From Halobacteriovorax vibrionivorans (GTDB lineage: Bacteria > Bdellovibrionota > Bacteriovoracia > Bacteriovoracales > Bacteriovoracaceae), in the NCBI RefSeq assembly GCF_003346865.1, contig NZ_QDKL01000004.1, positions 61,770 through 125,769 on the forward strand: a stretch of 64,000 nucleotides of DNA, read 5' to 3'. Under the pieces are notes generated by a model that was given only the letters and a program-made list of their open reading frames with translations, did no database searches and was not told the DNA's origin. Positions 1 through 10,300 of the stretch are shown one piece after another; positions within the stretch are counted from its first letter, which is position 1, and each line of letters opens with the position of its first letter. Position numbers and translations under genes: made by a program.

Positions 1-1
1 T

Positions 2-544
2 GTAGAAGAAGTTGGAATGAGATCAACTCGTATTAGAACATTCTATAATTCAGTTTTATCTGTTCCAAATGGTACTCTTATCAATGCAAATATCGATAAC
101 CTTGGAAGACGTCGTTATCGTAGATTTAATACAAACTTAGGTATTGATTATGCTACTCCACCAGAAAAAATTGAAAACTTTTGTGAGAGTATAAGACAAA
201 TCATCATCGCTCATCCATTTACACGTAAGGATAACTTTCAAGTATATTTTAATGGAATGGGTGCAAGCTCTCTTAATATTCTTGTTTATATGTTCTGGGA
301 AGTTCCATCATGGGATGACGAATTACATGAAAAACATAAATTTCTATTAGATATTTTAAAAGTTGCAAGAAAGCACGGTATTAACTTTGCCTTCCCTACT
401 CAAACTCTACATGTACAAAAAGATCCAGGTGTTACTTATTCACCTGAAGAAGTTAACTTTGAGATGTCCAAACAAGTTGCTAAGTCACTTGAAAATGAGC
501 GTTGGCACGCACCAAATCGTTCATCTATTGATCGTTTAAAGTAA
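2..544 (+). CDS. MscS-family mechanosensitive channel, 3' part only
   Basis: The reading frame is open from base 2 and runs off the left edge, so only about the last 181 codons are present. The first visible residues carry the MscS beta-domain signature (EEVGMRSTRIRTFYNS followed by a VPNGTL segment), which in this family leads from the pore helix into the cytoplasmic vestibule. The rest matches the alpha/beta C-terminal domain, including the HPFTRKDN and VYMFWEVPSW stretches. Proteins of this family gate ions under membrane tension. The membrane-spanning part lies outside the window, so the subfamily and full length cannot be judged. The ATG at 17 is internal and should not be used as the start. 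Confidence 0.85.
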   Translation, partial: VEEVGMRSTRIRTFYNSVLSVPNGTLINANIDNLGRRRYRRFNTNLGIDYATPPEKIENFCESIRQIIIAHPFTRKDNFQVYFNGMGASSLNILVYMFWEVPSWDDELHEKHKFLLDILKVARKHGINFAFPTQTLHVQKDPGVTYSPEEVNFEMSKQVAKSLENERWHAPNRSSIDRLK

Positions 545-546
545 TT

Positions 547-2853
547 CTATATTGGCCTTAGGGTTAAAACCTTAGGGCCAGATTTCTTAACTAAATCAAA
601 GTTGAAAATCTGATAACGATATTCATCATTAAAAAATCTTTCTCTTTGGTTATCGTAGTATGGCGATAACATATGTCCAGAATTACCAAGAGGTAAGATG
701 CCATATGAAAGATCAACATTAGCAAAATCAACAAGGCGTCTCGTACTTGGCCCAGTCACTGGAGTGTGGCCCTTATTACATTTTACACGCCTGATATGGT
801 TAATACTATTGATTGAGCCATTTGCTTCATACGGCCCATGAGAAAAAATCTTTGCTAAGAATTTATTCTTTTCAAACGGATGAACGAATTTAAGTTTGTG
901 AACACGGCCCCATCGCCATGTACTAATATCATCACCAAGTAATCCTTTAAGGTAAGAAACCGTTGACTTAAATGCCATCATCAAAATATCGTCACGGCCT
1001 TCAATTGGTGCTGTTTTTTCAATATCCCACCAAAAGTCATCAGGCCTTTCTAGCAATCTGTAATAATAAGTCCAAGAATTAATGGCCTTACAATAATTCA
1101 GATAATTATCGCCCATTTCATCCATTAGAAGTTTTCTTATTCTGATATTCATTTCATGAAAGATCGTTGGCCCAACTTGATCCTTACGTGAATGACCTTT
1201 CCACGAAAGAAGTGTCTCAAGTGCCTTACTTTCATATTGCGATAATTTAGAATTCTTAGCGGCATTTCCTATAAGTTTTAAAAGAGTTGCATTATGACTA
1301 CTAAAGCTAGCTGTTTGTACCATCTTCTGAGAGTCGATATCCCAATTCTTACGTAACTTAAGAGATTCGAGAATTGTGTTGTAGCGATTATCAGAATGCC
1401 AGCCACCACGATGATGAATCCCTTCCTTTATCGTTTTTGGAGCATCATTGGCCGAGACCACAAAACCATTTTCTGGATTTATCTCATGAGGTTTATCATC
1501 GAAATCATAAGCTCCTAAGATCTTACGATCAGCACTTTGTACAAGATCAGACTCAAAAGGATGAGATCTATTATAGCTATCACCCATAACTAAACGAGCT
1601 ACATTTCCCTTGGCATCAGCATATACAATATTAAGCCCAGGTGACTTAACAATACTTGTTGCTTTTTTTATCTCTTCAAAACTTTTAGCGCGCCCTAGCC
1701 CATAGAAGCCTTCAATTGGCTTATTACCTAGTTGAAAAAAACTAAAGTGTGCTGCTATATTCTTTGAATCCTTATTTACTGTTTTTACAATTTCATCAAC
1801 AACAGGGCCTTTTTCAGACCACTTAAGGTTAAAGTTAATAGGAGTCGAACCTTTTACTTTTATGACAGAATTTTCAACACGAACAATATAAAAATCATCG
1901 TCTAATTGATAAAGATCCACATCATCTGTATAGCTAATTGTTAATCCCCAACCGTGATTACGATTATGTCCCATTCCAGGGAAAGGAATCATTGGAAGAA
2001 AATGGCCATACATATGAAAATCTTCTTCTTCATTTTTAATATTGGCCTCATACCAAATATTAGGTGCTGAAAACTTAATATGTGGATCACTTGCTAAAAT
2101 TGGCTTACCTGATCGAGTTTTATCCCCACTTATGGCCCATGCATTAGAGCCTGTGAAGGTACCAATCCCTTCAAGAAGATCATCGTAGTCAATAAATTGA
2201 GCTTCTACGACACGACGAAGACGATGAGATAAATCAACTTCATTATTTGCAAAGAGATATTTTAAATCACGGTGTTTTACGTCGGCCATGATTTGTTGAT
2301 AAGCAATCTCATTTCTCATAAATGGAGAAAAGCTATAATTTAAATAGACAAAGACACCATAGATATCTTCTAGATTAATTTTCTTAGGCTTGATTCCAAG
2401 TATAAAATATTCAATCGGTCGAATGCTGTTTTCTAAGTAATAATTATAACCAGCGATAAATGATTCGAGATCTTTGCGAACGACAGGATCAAGATTTGTA
2501 AGAATATCATTGCGTATATAGCTTGAATTGAGAGTTCTAAATAATTTATCAGCAGCAACTAAGTCAGGCCCAAGAATTTCAGAAAGTCGTCCTTGTCCTG
2601 CGCGAGCAATTAGCTCGTATTGAAAAGCTCTATCACTTGCCATTGAAAAGCCAAGTGCATAATTCATATCATGTCTTGTTTTAGCATCGATATGAACAAC
2701 ACCTTCGTGGTCACGATAGATTTGAACTTCATTATCGATATCACCAATTTTTAAACTTCCTTCCATAACTGGAAATGAGCCTAACAAGAGGAAGTATACA
2801 GTAGTTATTAATAAGAATACGGCCCCAAGTAGTGATAAGATAATTTTTTTCAT
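547..2853 (-). CDS. Penicillin acylase (penicillin amidase) family Ntn-hydrolase
   Basis: The 768-aa product starts with a hydrophobic segment (residues 4-25) that is a signal peptide or membrane anchor. The family nucleophile motif GSNAWAISG is present, with Ser236 expected to become the N-terminal nucleophile after autocatalytic removal of a spacer. The GHNRNHGWGLT stretch near residue 300 matches the conserved region that supplies the oxyanion-hole Asn. Length and motif order fit periplasmic acylases of the penicillin G/cephalosporin/acyl-homoserine-lactone group. Substrate cannot be read from sequence; AHL or N-acyl amide hydrolysis is possible. The ATG lies 2 nt after the stop of the upstream gene at 2856-4259, so the two are probably co-transcribed and translationally coupled. 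Confidence 0.85.
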   Translation of the reverse strand: MKKIILSLLGAVFLLITTVYFLLLGSFPVMEGSLKIGDIDNEVQIYRDHEGVVHIDAKTRHDMNYALGFSMASDRAFQYELIARAGQGRLSEILGPDLVAADKLFRTLNSSYIRNDILTNLDPVVRKDLESFIAGYNYYLENSIRPIEYFILGIKPKKINLEDIYGVFVYLNYSFSPFMRNEIAYQQIMADVKHRDLKYLFANNEVDLSHRLRRVVEAQFIDYDDLLEGIGTFTGSNAWAISGDKTRSGKPILASDPHIKFSAPNIWYEANIKNEEEDFHMYGHFLPMIPFPGMGHNRNHGWGLTISYTDDVDLYQLDDDFYIVRVENSVIKVKGSTPINFNLKWSEKGPVVDEIVKTVNKDSKNIAAHFSFFQLGNKPIEGFYGLGRAKSFEEIKKATSIVKSPGLNIVYADAKGNVARLVMGDSYNRSHPFESDLVQSADRKILGAYDFDDKPHEINPENGFVVSANDAPKTIKEGIHHRGGWHSDNRYNTILESLKLRKNWDIDSQKMVQTASFSSHNATLLKLIGNAAKNSKLSQYESKALETLLSWKGHSRKDQVGPTIFHEMNIRIRKLLMDEMGDNYLNYCKAINSWTYYYRLLERPDDFWWDIEKTAPIEGRDDILMMAFKSTVSYLKGLLGDDISTWRWGRVHKLKFVHPFEKNKFLAKIFSHGPYEANGSINSINHIRRVKCNKGHTPVTGPSTRRLVDFANVDLSYGILPLGNSGHMLSPYYDNQRERFFNDEYRYQIFNFDLVKKSGPKVLTLRPI
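554..579. terminator. Hairpin between converging genes, inside the acylase 3' end
   Basis: A 26-nt near-palindrome beginning and ending in GGCC forms a stem of up to 12 pairs (two of them G-U) with a very small loop, followed on the plus strand by gatttctt. It sits 10 nt past the MscS stop and inside the last codons of the minus-strand acylase gene. The likely role is terminator of the MscS gene. The following T tract is weak. Confidence 0.5.
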
Positions 2854-2855
2854 AG

Positions 2856-4259
2856 TTAACTCTTAAAAAGTTTTTTCTCTTTAACGTGATCAGCAACGAC
2901 TTTTGGAAGCTTATCTTCCCAGCCTTTTTGATCTTTTTGAATCATTTCAATAACTGTACGAGACCAAATACCTGATGATTTGAAATCAAATCCCTCTAAA
3001 TCAACGATGAGTCCATTATCTCTTAGGTACTTAACAAGATACTCAAGAGTTGGATCGTATTTAACATCAGAGAAGCCTAGACGATTATTTGCATCATTAT
3101 CATCGGCACATGGATATAGAAATAATTTAGTATTAAGGCCAAATAACTCACCAAGGCCACCTAAGATCCCATATGAAGTATCTTCATAGTGCTTGATATT
3201 TAGAATTTCATTTAAGTTATATGTATTTGTAATAAACGCAATTTGGCTTTTAGAAATTGGTTGTAGAAATTGATTAAGTTCAAAGTATGATGCGAAATTA
3301 GTAATAAGAACTTTTTGCTTAAGTTTTGTAAGTAGATCAACTCTTGCTAAGAAGTCTGCATTATCGATTGCAGAGCTTCGAGATAAAAGCTTTGACATCG
3401 AAATCTCAGATAACGTCACAACGTTTTCACATTTTTCAGTAGTACACAAATGTTCACGACCAACTTTAAGGGCATCTAAATTTCCTTTTGTCGGTGGCCT
3501 AAAAGATCCTCTAAGAACCACTAGAGGCTTTCGATAGAGATAATCCTTAATTTGAACAACACTTCCATTCTCATCAAACATAACTGCAGATGTGAATTTT
3601 CTTTTTACAAGTTCAAGAGAAAGTATTCTTGGATCAAGGCCTTCAAATGCAGGGCCACGTACATCAATCATATCAATCAACAAACGACTTGTAGAAAGGT
3701 TATCCATAAGAGATGAAACGAGTCTTGATGTATCATTTGAATTATAGAAACAGCTGTGAATCATATTCACACCTAAGAAACCAACGGCCTCTTGTTGCTG
3801 TAGGTTTTCTTGATCTAACATTTTAACGTGAAGAATAAGGTCAGAAGGCTGCGCTCCTGGAGCGTGTTGAAAACGAACACCTAACCAGCCATGACATTCA
3901 CCTTTGCCAGAATAGCTCTTTGCGGCCACTGTATCGGCAAAGCAAAAGAACTTAGTTGAGTCATCGCGTGAGTCCTTTAGACGATCATATGTTTTTGAAA
4001 ATTCAGTCTCAAGCATTTTATTCAAACGACCTAATGAAACATAACGCTTTGTCTCTTCAATCCCATAAATTGAATCAGAGATCTGCATATCATAGGCCGA
4101 CATTGTCTTTGCAACAGTACCAGCAGCTCCACCTGCTCTAAAGAACTCTCTGGCCACTTCCTGACCTGCCCCAATTTCGGCAAAGCTTCCATAGACAGAG
4201 TTGTCGAGGTTAATTTGTAGTGCTTTTTGTTTTGCTGATAGAATCTGGCAAAAATCCAT
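2856..4259 (-). CDS. Conserved protein of unknown function, 467 aa
   Basis: I do not recognise a characterised family. There is no signal peptide or membrane helix. Residues 29-47 contain a glycine-rich segment (EIGAGQEVAREFF then RAGGAAGT) followed by SAYDMQISDSIYG, which looks like a conserved N-terminal signature. My impression, unverified, is that homologues are widespread and sometimes mislabelled in databases as TonB-dependent receptors; a soluble 467-aa protein cannot be one. A GGAAG ribosome-binding site precedes the ATG. The gene is first in a two-gene unit with the acylase. Confidence 0.7.
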   Translation of the reverse strand: MDFCQILSAKQKALQINLDNSVYGSFAEIGAGQEVAREFFRAGGAAGTVAKTMSAYDMQISDSIYGIEETKRYVSLGRLNKMLETEFSKTYDRLKDSRDDSTKFFCFADTVAAKSYSGKGECHGWLGVRFQHAPGAQPSDLILHVKMLDQENLQQQEAVGFLGVNMIHSCFYNSNDTSRLVSSLMDNLSTSRLLIDMIDVRGPAFEGLDPRILSLELVKRKFTSAVMFDENGSVVQIKDYLYRKPLVVLRGSFRPPTKGNLDALKVGREHLCTTEKCENVVTLSEISMSKLLSRSSAIDNADFLARVDLLTKLKQKVLITNFASYFELNQFLQPISKSQIAFITNTYNLNEILNIKHYEDTSYGILGGLGELFGLNTKLFLYPCADDNDANNRLGFSDVKYDPTLEYLVKYLRDNGLIVDLEGFDFKSSGIWSRTVIEMIQKDQKGWEDKLPKVVADHVKEKKLFKS

Positions 4260-4515
4260 GTGTAATCTTCCTTAAACTTGGCTTAAATAATTGAAATCTT
4301 ACTCATATAATACCAGTTTAAAACTTCAAATGGCAAAGTTAGGACACAAGAAATCAGCAATTGTGACAAAATAATTTATCCTAAAAGCAATAAAATGCGT
4401 TGGAATTGGCCAGTAATTCCCGTTATTTGGCAACCTTGCTAAAAATTGACATGAATTTGTCGATATGAACAATGAAAGGATGATACAATATCCTTAAGAA
4501 AGGAGATGGAACTAT
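4260..4515. other. Intergenic region between divergent genes
   Basis: This gap holds the 5' side of the minus-strand 467-aa gene and the upstream region of the plus-strand 37-aa gene. A TTGACA is seen at 4446-4451 and a TGATACAAT (extended -10-like) at 4481-4489, but their mutual spacing is wrong for one promoter, so only a weak promoter guess is possible. No other structure is seen. Confidence 0.4.
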
Positions 4516-4629
4516 ATGTGGATTCCAGTAATTATTGTCGGTATTTTAGTAGGAATTGCTTCAGTCAAAGAGAAGCAGGCCCGCGAAAAAAGAGCAAAGG
4601 CCTACATCCCTATTAAATCAAAAAACTAA
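4516..4629 (+). CDS. 37-aa single-helix membrane peptide
   Basis: A short frame opens with ATG at 4516, preceded by a textbook Shine-Dalgarno (AAGGAGATGG, 7-8 nt upstream). It encodes a hydrophobic N-terminal segment (MWIPVIIVGILVGIA) followed by a strongly basic tail rich in Lys and Arg. This is the layout of small inner-membrane proteins with a positive cytoplasmic C-terminus. It ends 9 nt before the converging hemB stop. The function is unknown. The strong ribosome-binding site and the clean hydrophobic/basic division are the support; no homologue is recalled. Confidence 0.6.
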   Translation: MWIPVIIVGILVGIASVKEKQAREKRAKAYIPIKSKN

Positions 4630-4638
4630 TTCTTGTCA

Positions 4639-5628
4639 TTAATTCTTAGCAAAATTAATCGCACACTCTTTTGCAAAATAAGTCAAAATCATGTCACAAC
4701 CTGCACGCTTGAAGCTTGTTAGCATTTCAAGACTTACAGCTTCGCCATCTATCCAGCCTTTTTCAGCTGCGGCCTTAACCATGGCATACTCGCCAGAAAC
4801 ATTATAAGCAGCAACTGGAAGATTCGTTCTCTCTTTCATTTTTGCAATAACATCAAGGTAGCTAATTCCTGGTTTCACCATAAGAATATCTGCACCCTCT
4901 GCCTCATCAAGTTCAATCTCTCGTAGAGCTTCAGTAAGATTAGCAGGGTCCATTTGATAAGTTTTCTTATCACCGGCCTTAGGTGCGCTATCAAGAGCAT
5001 CCCTAAAAGGTCCATAGAATGCCGAAGCATACTTGGCCGTATAAGACATGATTTGAGTTTTATGAAAGCCTTCACTATCTAGCGTTTCACGAATATGTCC
5101 AACTCTTCCATCCATCATATCACTTGGGCCAATAATATCACTTCCGGCCTGGGCCTGAGATAGTGCCATAGCAGAGAGAATATCTAAGGTCTCATCATTT
5201 AAGATTTCGCCAGTTTTTTCACAAACAATACCATCATGGCCATCGCTAGAATACGGATCCATCGCAACATCTGTCATAATTAGCATATCTGGACATGCAT
5301 CTTTTATATCTTTAATTGTCTTTTGAAGAAGTCCATTAGGGTTCTTTGATTCAGTAGCAAGACGATCCTTGATTGAATCATCTAGGGCCGGAAATAATGA
5401 GACGCACTTAACACCAAGATTCCATAGCTCTTTGACCTCTTTTACAATTAAGTCGCGACTAAAACGACTAATTCCTGGCATTGAATCAACAGGAATGATC
5501 TGATCCTTACCCTCTACAATAAAAAGAGGCATAATTAAATCATCAACTGTTAAGATCGTTTCACGCATAAGAGATCTCATTGCGTGGTTTTTGCGATTAC
5601 GACGAGGTCTAATATTATTTAAATACAT
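4639..5628 (-). CDS. hemB: Delta-aminolevulinic acid dehydratase (porphobilinogen synthase)
   Basis: The 329-aa protein condenses two 5-aminolevulinate molecules to porphobilinogen in tetrapyrrole biosynthesis. Two Schiff-base lysines are visible: Lys199 in MSYTAKYASAFYGPFRDA and Lys252 in the MVKPGISYLD motif. The usual Cys-rich zinc site is replaced by DVAMDPYSSDGHDG (residues 120-133), with Asp where zinc enzymes have Cys, so a magnesium-type enzyme is expected. The length is typical. It begins 3 nt after the stop of the SufE gene, suggesting one transcript with iron-sulfur assembly. Confidence 0.95.
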   Translation of the reverse strand: MYLNNIRPRRNRKNHAMRSLMRETILTVDDLIMPLFIVEGKDQIIPVDSMPGISRFSRDLIVKEVKELWNLGVKCVSLFPALDDSIKDRLATESKNPNGLLQKTIKDIKDACPDMLIMTDVAMDPYSSDGHDGIVCEKTGEILNDETLDILSAMALSQAQAGSDIIGPSDMMDGRVGHIRETLDSEGFHKTQIMSYTAKYASAFYGPFRDALDSAPKAGDKKTYQMDPANLTEALREIELDEAEGADILMVKPGISYLDVIAKMKERTNLPVAAYNVSGEYAMVKAAAEKGWIDGEAVSLEMLTSFKRAGCDMILTYFAKECAINFAKN

Positions 5629-5631
5629 ATA

Positions 5632-6063
5632 TTATAATCCCATTTGTAACTTAGTTTTATATGCGAGAGCATACATGGAAATTTGCTTAATCATACTTGA
5701 TAGGCCGTTAGCACGTGACATTGATAAGTGCTGTCTTAAGCCGATCGTATCGAGAAAGTCTGGTTTCGTAGCAAGGATCTCATCAGGAGTAGCATCTGAG
5801 TAAATCCCAATAAGGATTGAAACAATACCTTTAACAATGGCCGCATCGCTATCTGCTTGGAAAATAACCTTACCATCTTTTAGCTCAGGGATAAGCCATA
5901 CTTGAGACTGACATCCCTTAACCTTATATTCTTCTTTATATAATTCTTCAGGCAGTGCAGGCATTTTCTTTCCCATGGAAATAATATGCATGTAGCGGTC
6001 TTCCCAATCATTGAATTTATTAAACTCTTCCACAAGAGCATCAACTCTTTCTTGAATTTGCAC
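5632..6063 (-). CDS. sufE: SufE-family sulfur acceptor for Fe-S cluster assembly
   Basis: The 143-aa product has the SufE fold signature with catalytic Cys51 in VKGCQSQVW, the residue that receives persulfide sulfur from a SufS-type cysteine desulfurase. The C-terminal FLDTIGLRQHLSMSRANGL segment is also typical. Translation starts with GTG; the choice is supported by AAGGAG six nt upstream and by the family length. No sufS, sufB, sufC or sufD is visible nearby. Linkage to hemB is the only local clue, and both serve cofactor biogenesis. Confidence 0.92.
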   Translation of the reverse strand: MQIQERVDALVEEFNKFNDWEDRYMHIISMGKKMPALPEELYKEEYKVKGCQSQVWLIPELKDGKVIFQADSDAAIVKGIVSILIGIYSDATPDEILATKPDFLDTIGLRQHLSMSRANGLSSMIKQISMYALAYKTKLQMGL

Positions 6064-6115
6064 AATAGGCTCCTTACCTTAAGGGTCTTTTAATATGGCA
6101 GGAGTTTAGCACTAT

Positions 6116-6367
6116 TTAGATGATGCGTGAAGCAAACTCCAGCATTTTTTCGATTTGCTCAGCAATATGATCCACAAGATTTTGTAGTGCGATAAAGAAT
6201 CCATAATTACCAACCTGATTGGTAATCATTGCAATCATAGACTCCAATAAGTCTAGATAAGGCTCTAAACCAAGCTTTTTGATAACAAGTTCAATATAAT
6301 TGGCCACACCTTCCACGTCTTTACCTTCATTTGTTACTACATAGAGAGGATTCTTAATTGATGCCAC
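6116..6367 (-). CDS. Small protein of unknown function, 83 aa
   Basis: The frame starts with GTG (6365-6367) behind an AAGGAG site and encodes an acidic, mostly alpha-helical protein with many hydrophobic positions (an IEKMLEF stretch near the end). No signal peptide, metal motif or recognised domain is seen. It lies between sufE and the ParA gene in the same orientation. I cannot assign a function; a small oligomeric or partner protein is possible. Confidence 0.65.
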   Translation of the reverse strand: MASIKNPLYVVTNEGKDVEGVANYIELVIKKLGLEPYLDLLESMIAMITNQVGNYGFFIALQNLVDHIAEQIEKMLEFASRII

Positions 6368-6412
6368 GTAAACTCCTTAATTCATCATTCTTCTTTAATC
6401 TTATCATATAGA

Positions 6413-7279
6413 CTATAAACTCGCTTCATTCCACGAATCAATTAAATTTGCGATTTTATTAAATTGTTCATGAAGCGGGCGATATTCCTTGGAATTATAA
6501 TCATAAATAGACTTCTTAGCGGCCTGTGACTTTACGATTTGGGCCTTATTAAAGAATGGAGCAATATACTTATCGTTGCCAGTAACTTTACGAATCAGTT
6601 CCTTAATCTCGTGTAGATCACTCTCCTCTTGCTTACGTCTTGAGTCCATAAGATTTGGTATATGAGTGATAATTTCAGGAAGTTCTACTAATTCCATATC
6701 CTCGATATCCCCAAGCATGCGATAAAAATGCTCTAGGCCCTTCATTGAAAAATCATCAGGTCTAAATGGAACAATCACGCCATCGCTTGAGCAGATACTA
6801 TTAACCACGAGAAGTCCCAGAGTTGGAGGGCAATCCACAAGAATATAATCATATCGTTTTCTAAGTCCGGCCTGTTCAATATATTTTTTTAGAATAGTTT
6901 GTCTTGGGGAGTTAACTGAAGCAACACAGAGTTCAAAACCAGAAAGCTCTTGGGCCGAAGGAAGAAGATCGACACCCGCTTCAGTCTTGTAAACGACATT
7001 TTCAAAAATTACACTTGTATGCATCTGCTTTAATTCTTTAACTGTATTCAAAAGAAGATTAAAAATACTTTTCTCATTTTCTTCTCTTCCAAAAAGATAG
7101 GACATATTGGCCTGAGGATCCATATCCACGACAAGAACTTTATGACCCTTTTGAGCTAAAGCATAGGCCGTGTTAAAACACATCGTCGTCTTTCCGACGC
7201 CACCTTTTTGGTTTAGAAAAGATATGACCTTCCCTTTACCCTTATCATCAAGTTTTTGCTTATTTCGCCCAAAGAACAT
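6413..7279 (-). CDS. ParA/Soj-family ATPase, orphan
   Basis: The 288-aa protein carries the deviant Walker A box KGGVGKTT (residues 25-32) with signature Lys25, a Walker A' segment VLVVDMDPQAN, and the Walker B region YILVDCPPTLG. It belongs to the ParA/MinD group that forms ATP-dependent dimers on DNA or membrane and positions chromosomes, plasmids or protein complexes. A basic N-terminal extension (residues 1-17) precedes the fold. No parB, parS cluster or replication gene is adjacent, so a role other than chromosome segregation, such as positioning of a surface complex, is possible. GGGGGAAG serves as ribosome-binding site. Confidence 0.9.
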   Translation of the reverse strand: MFFGRNKQKLDDKGKGKVISFLNQKGGVGKTTMCFNTAYALAQKGHKVLVVDMDPQANMSYLFGREENEKSIFNLLLNTVKELKQMHTSVIFENVVYKTEAGVDLLPSAQELSGFELCVASVNSPRQTILKKYIEQAGLRKRYDYILVDCPPTLGLLVVNSICSSDGVIVPFRPDDFSMKGLEHFYRMLGDIEDMELVELPEIITHIPNLMDSRRKQEESDLHEIKELIRKVTGNDKYIAPFFNKAQIVKSQAAKKSIYDYNSKEYRPLHEQFNKIANLIDSWNEASL

Positions 7280-7326
7280 ACTTCCCCCAATATGAATGTA
7301 AAATTCTTGGAAAGTATAACATAATT

Positions 7327-10300
7327 TTATTCAGAGACATACTGATCAGGGTCAATTTCAACAACACAGCGAAGGCCGACACGTGACGTTCTTGTTTCAT
7401 CAGGATAAAGCTCGACTGTGTAGACACCACTTGCGTTAAGACGAGTGTAATCACCACCACTTACCATTGCTCCTGTTGCAACATTTGTGTATTCATTGAA
7501 GAAGCCATCATCATGGAGCTGTGAGTTAGTAAGTCCAGCACTTGAACCAATACGAAGAGTGTACTTCTCTAAAAGAGAATCGGCCGTGGCATTTCCATAG
7601 GCAGAAGTCGTAATAGGCATACCAAAGACGTAATTAAAATAGCGAGAACTATAGTATGACTGGTCTTCAAATAAGAAATTATCCAGCTCTCCCTCACAAG
7701 GAAGAGATGCGTCACTATCTTCACATGGCCCTATCGTATTATCCATTACATAATTTGCACTACCTGATCCATAAAGATCAGTATCAACAGATAAAATACT
7801 GGCAAAGTCATACGTAAAGTCTGCAGCATTAAATGTATAATCTGTACTAGAAATCTCTGCAATATTTCCAACAGCGTCTTGAATACCAAACATTGAAGTA
7901 CAAGTTTCAGTAAAAGATGATCCTGTATACAGGGAGCGAATTCCAGAAGAATAAGTTCCAGGTATCGAGTGAACATCTGATGAACTGAGGTTATCAATAT
8001 CCATATAAGAGCTATCAAGCCCACTTGCTAGAGAAGAATTACACTTACTTGATGAATTTAAAGAAAGACCTCTTTCAATTTCTTCAATTGAAGAATCAGA
8101 GATATTTCTTACATCCCAGGCCGAATAAGCGATTTGCTCATCACGTGTTGGCAGTTTGAAAGTCGTTCCAAGATTATAACCTGTAATTGCGTGTGTATTT
8201 GTCATGGCCGTACATGCAGCTGCCGCTTCGTCCATATCGACATTTGTAAGAGGAGGTAGATATGACTGAGAAGCTATAGCACTATCGAGAGCTTGGCCTG
8301 TATAGTCTAACCAAGTTGAACCACCATTGTTTACCTTACATAGGCCAGAGTTTCGCTCATAAAAGATATCACCTACATTAGCAGCAGAAACACCGACAGC
8401 GGACTGACCAACACATTGTCCATCCGATGTGCTACAACCAGTTTTTGTATATGGGCACCCCATTTCAAAACGAGGAACGATTAAATCTTTGCCAAAGTCA
8501 TATACTGTATATCCAAGCGTTGCATTATTTGCATCACCAAGACCTGCATATTCACAAATATAGTCACTATCTATAAATGGTGTCGAATGCATCATTGTAC
8601 AAGCTTTCTTATTAACCATCCAACGGTGAACAAATGCATAATTTTCAGCAGGTGCAATAACTCTCACCTTTGCAACTTTATTATTTGTTGTAATTTCTAA
8701 TTCTTCTGTTGCACCTAATTGATTTGTATAACTAAGTACCGGTCTAACTTCATAGATATATGTATGATTTGGTACTGGTGCAAGACGTGAGTTTTGACCA
8801 TTATCAACATAAGTCGTTGAAGATGTAATTAAGTTGCGATTAATTGGCTTATTATAATTAAAGCTATTCACCATTCCAGCTTGCTTGCGATAAACATTAT
8901 AACCTTGGATTGCCCCAGAAGTGTTTACTGTAAAGTCTTCCCATTCCAGAGTTACTTTTGATGTTCCGTGATAAGGAATCCAATCAGAACCATCAGAATA
9001 AAAACAATCTGTTCCAGTTGTTGGCTCATAAGCTGTGTTAAATAGGAACTTACCTTTATTCTCACTTGCAACAAGAGTTTCCGTTTGAGAATTAAAAACA
9101 ACACTTACAGAACCTGTTGCTGTGTCATCATATGTTACATCACCAATACAACTTCCACTTCCTAGATCGTCACAAGTTGTTGTTGGATCATCTAGGATTC
9201 CACTAGTTGTATATTGGCGATTAACTTCACTAATATTACAAGCTACTTGCTTAGAAATTAAAACCCAGTCAGAAGGTGTTGTACCTGTTGAATAATAACA
9301 CTGGTTTGAAGATGTACGATAAACTGCTCCGGCTACATCAGGTGTAACTGAACCACTTGGATCAGATGCACCATAACACTCCTGACCGCTTTGGCACTTC
9401 GTTAATGAGTGAGAGCATGTAAAGCTATCTTCAACTCGAACTCCATAATGATTAACTTTTGTTCCAATCGATTTAATATTGGCCCAACCATTGTGTGTAA
9501 TTGTCTGAGGCTCAACTCTTACATTAAAGCTTATTGTTGTACGTGGAGTACCTGTTCCATTGTCCACAATATCAAACGAAATTGTAGACTCTCCAAATTG
9601 AGAAGAAGTAGGAATCATTTTAATTCTTAATTTTTCGTTAGCAGAAGCACCACTATTAATAATTCCACCACTTGGTCCATTAACAGAGATATCATTGTAA
9701 TTCCCATCTAAGTTTACATCTTTTAGGAAGTAAATATTTGCAGGATTAATTAGAACACTATTTGTAGAAGTAATATTTTCAACAACAATATCTTGAGCGG
9801 ACTCATTTGCAATAGATCCACCTTCACTCACAATGACATTATCAATTATTACATTTTCTTTTTCACCAATGACAACATCACCAATGTAGCTTGCATTTTG
9901 GTTTCCATTATTTGTCGCAATTTCCCATGACGCCGTATTTGAAGATTCATAACAAAGACTATTTGTGCGATCATAGTAAATTACAGGATTTGAAGCCGTG
10001 TGAGATGTAGGATTAAAACTTGGTGCTCCCTCTCCAATACAATCGTTAACTCCACATTCAGTGCGTCCTTCTCTCCTATTATATTGAGAGTACTGACAAA
10101 TAACTGGAGCATCAGAAGTTTCAGTAACAGTTACATCCAGAGTAGATATAGTCGATTCTGCACTTGCAATATCTCTTACGACAAATTGAAAATTATCAGG
10201 TGTTCCAATAACACTATTGGCACTATTTCCATTAATTGTTGTATATAAACAAGTAATGTCACCACTTGTATCAATTGCACAATCACTAATTGTTCCCTCA

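Noticed and set aside
2856..4259. TonB-dependent receptor
   Set aside because: No signal peptide, plug or barrel strands in a 467-aa soluble protein.
9409..10248. Plus-strand frames opposite the giant lipoprotein
   Set aside because: They have Cys/Ser/Asn-rich composition mirroring the real gene, with no ribosome-binding sites; treated as shadows.
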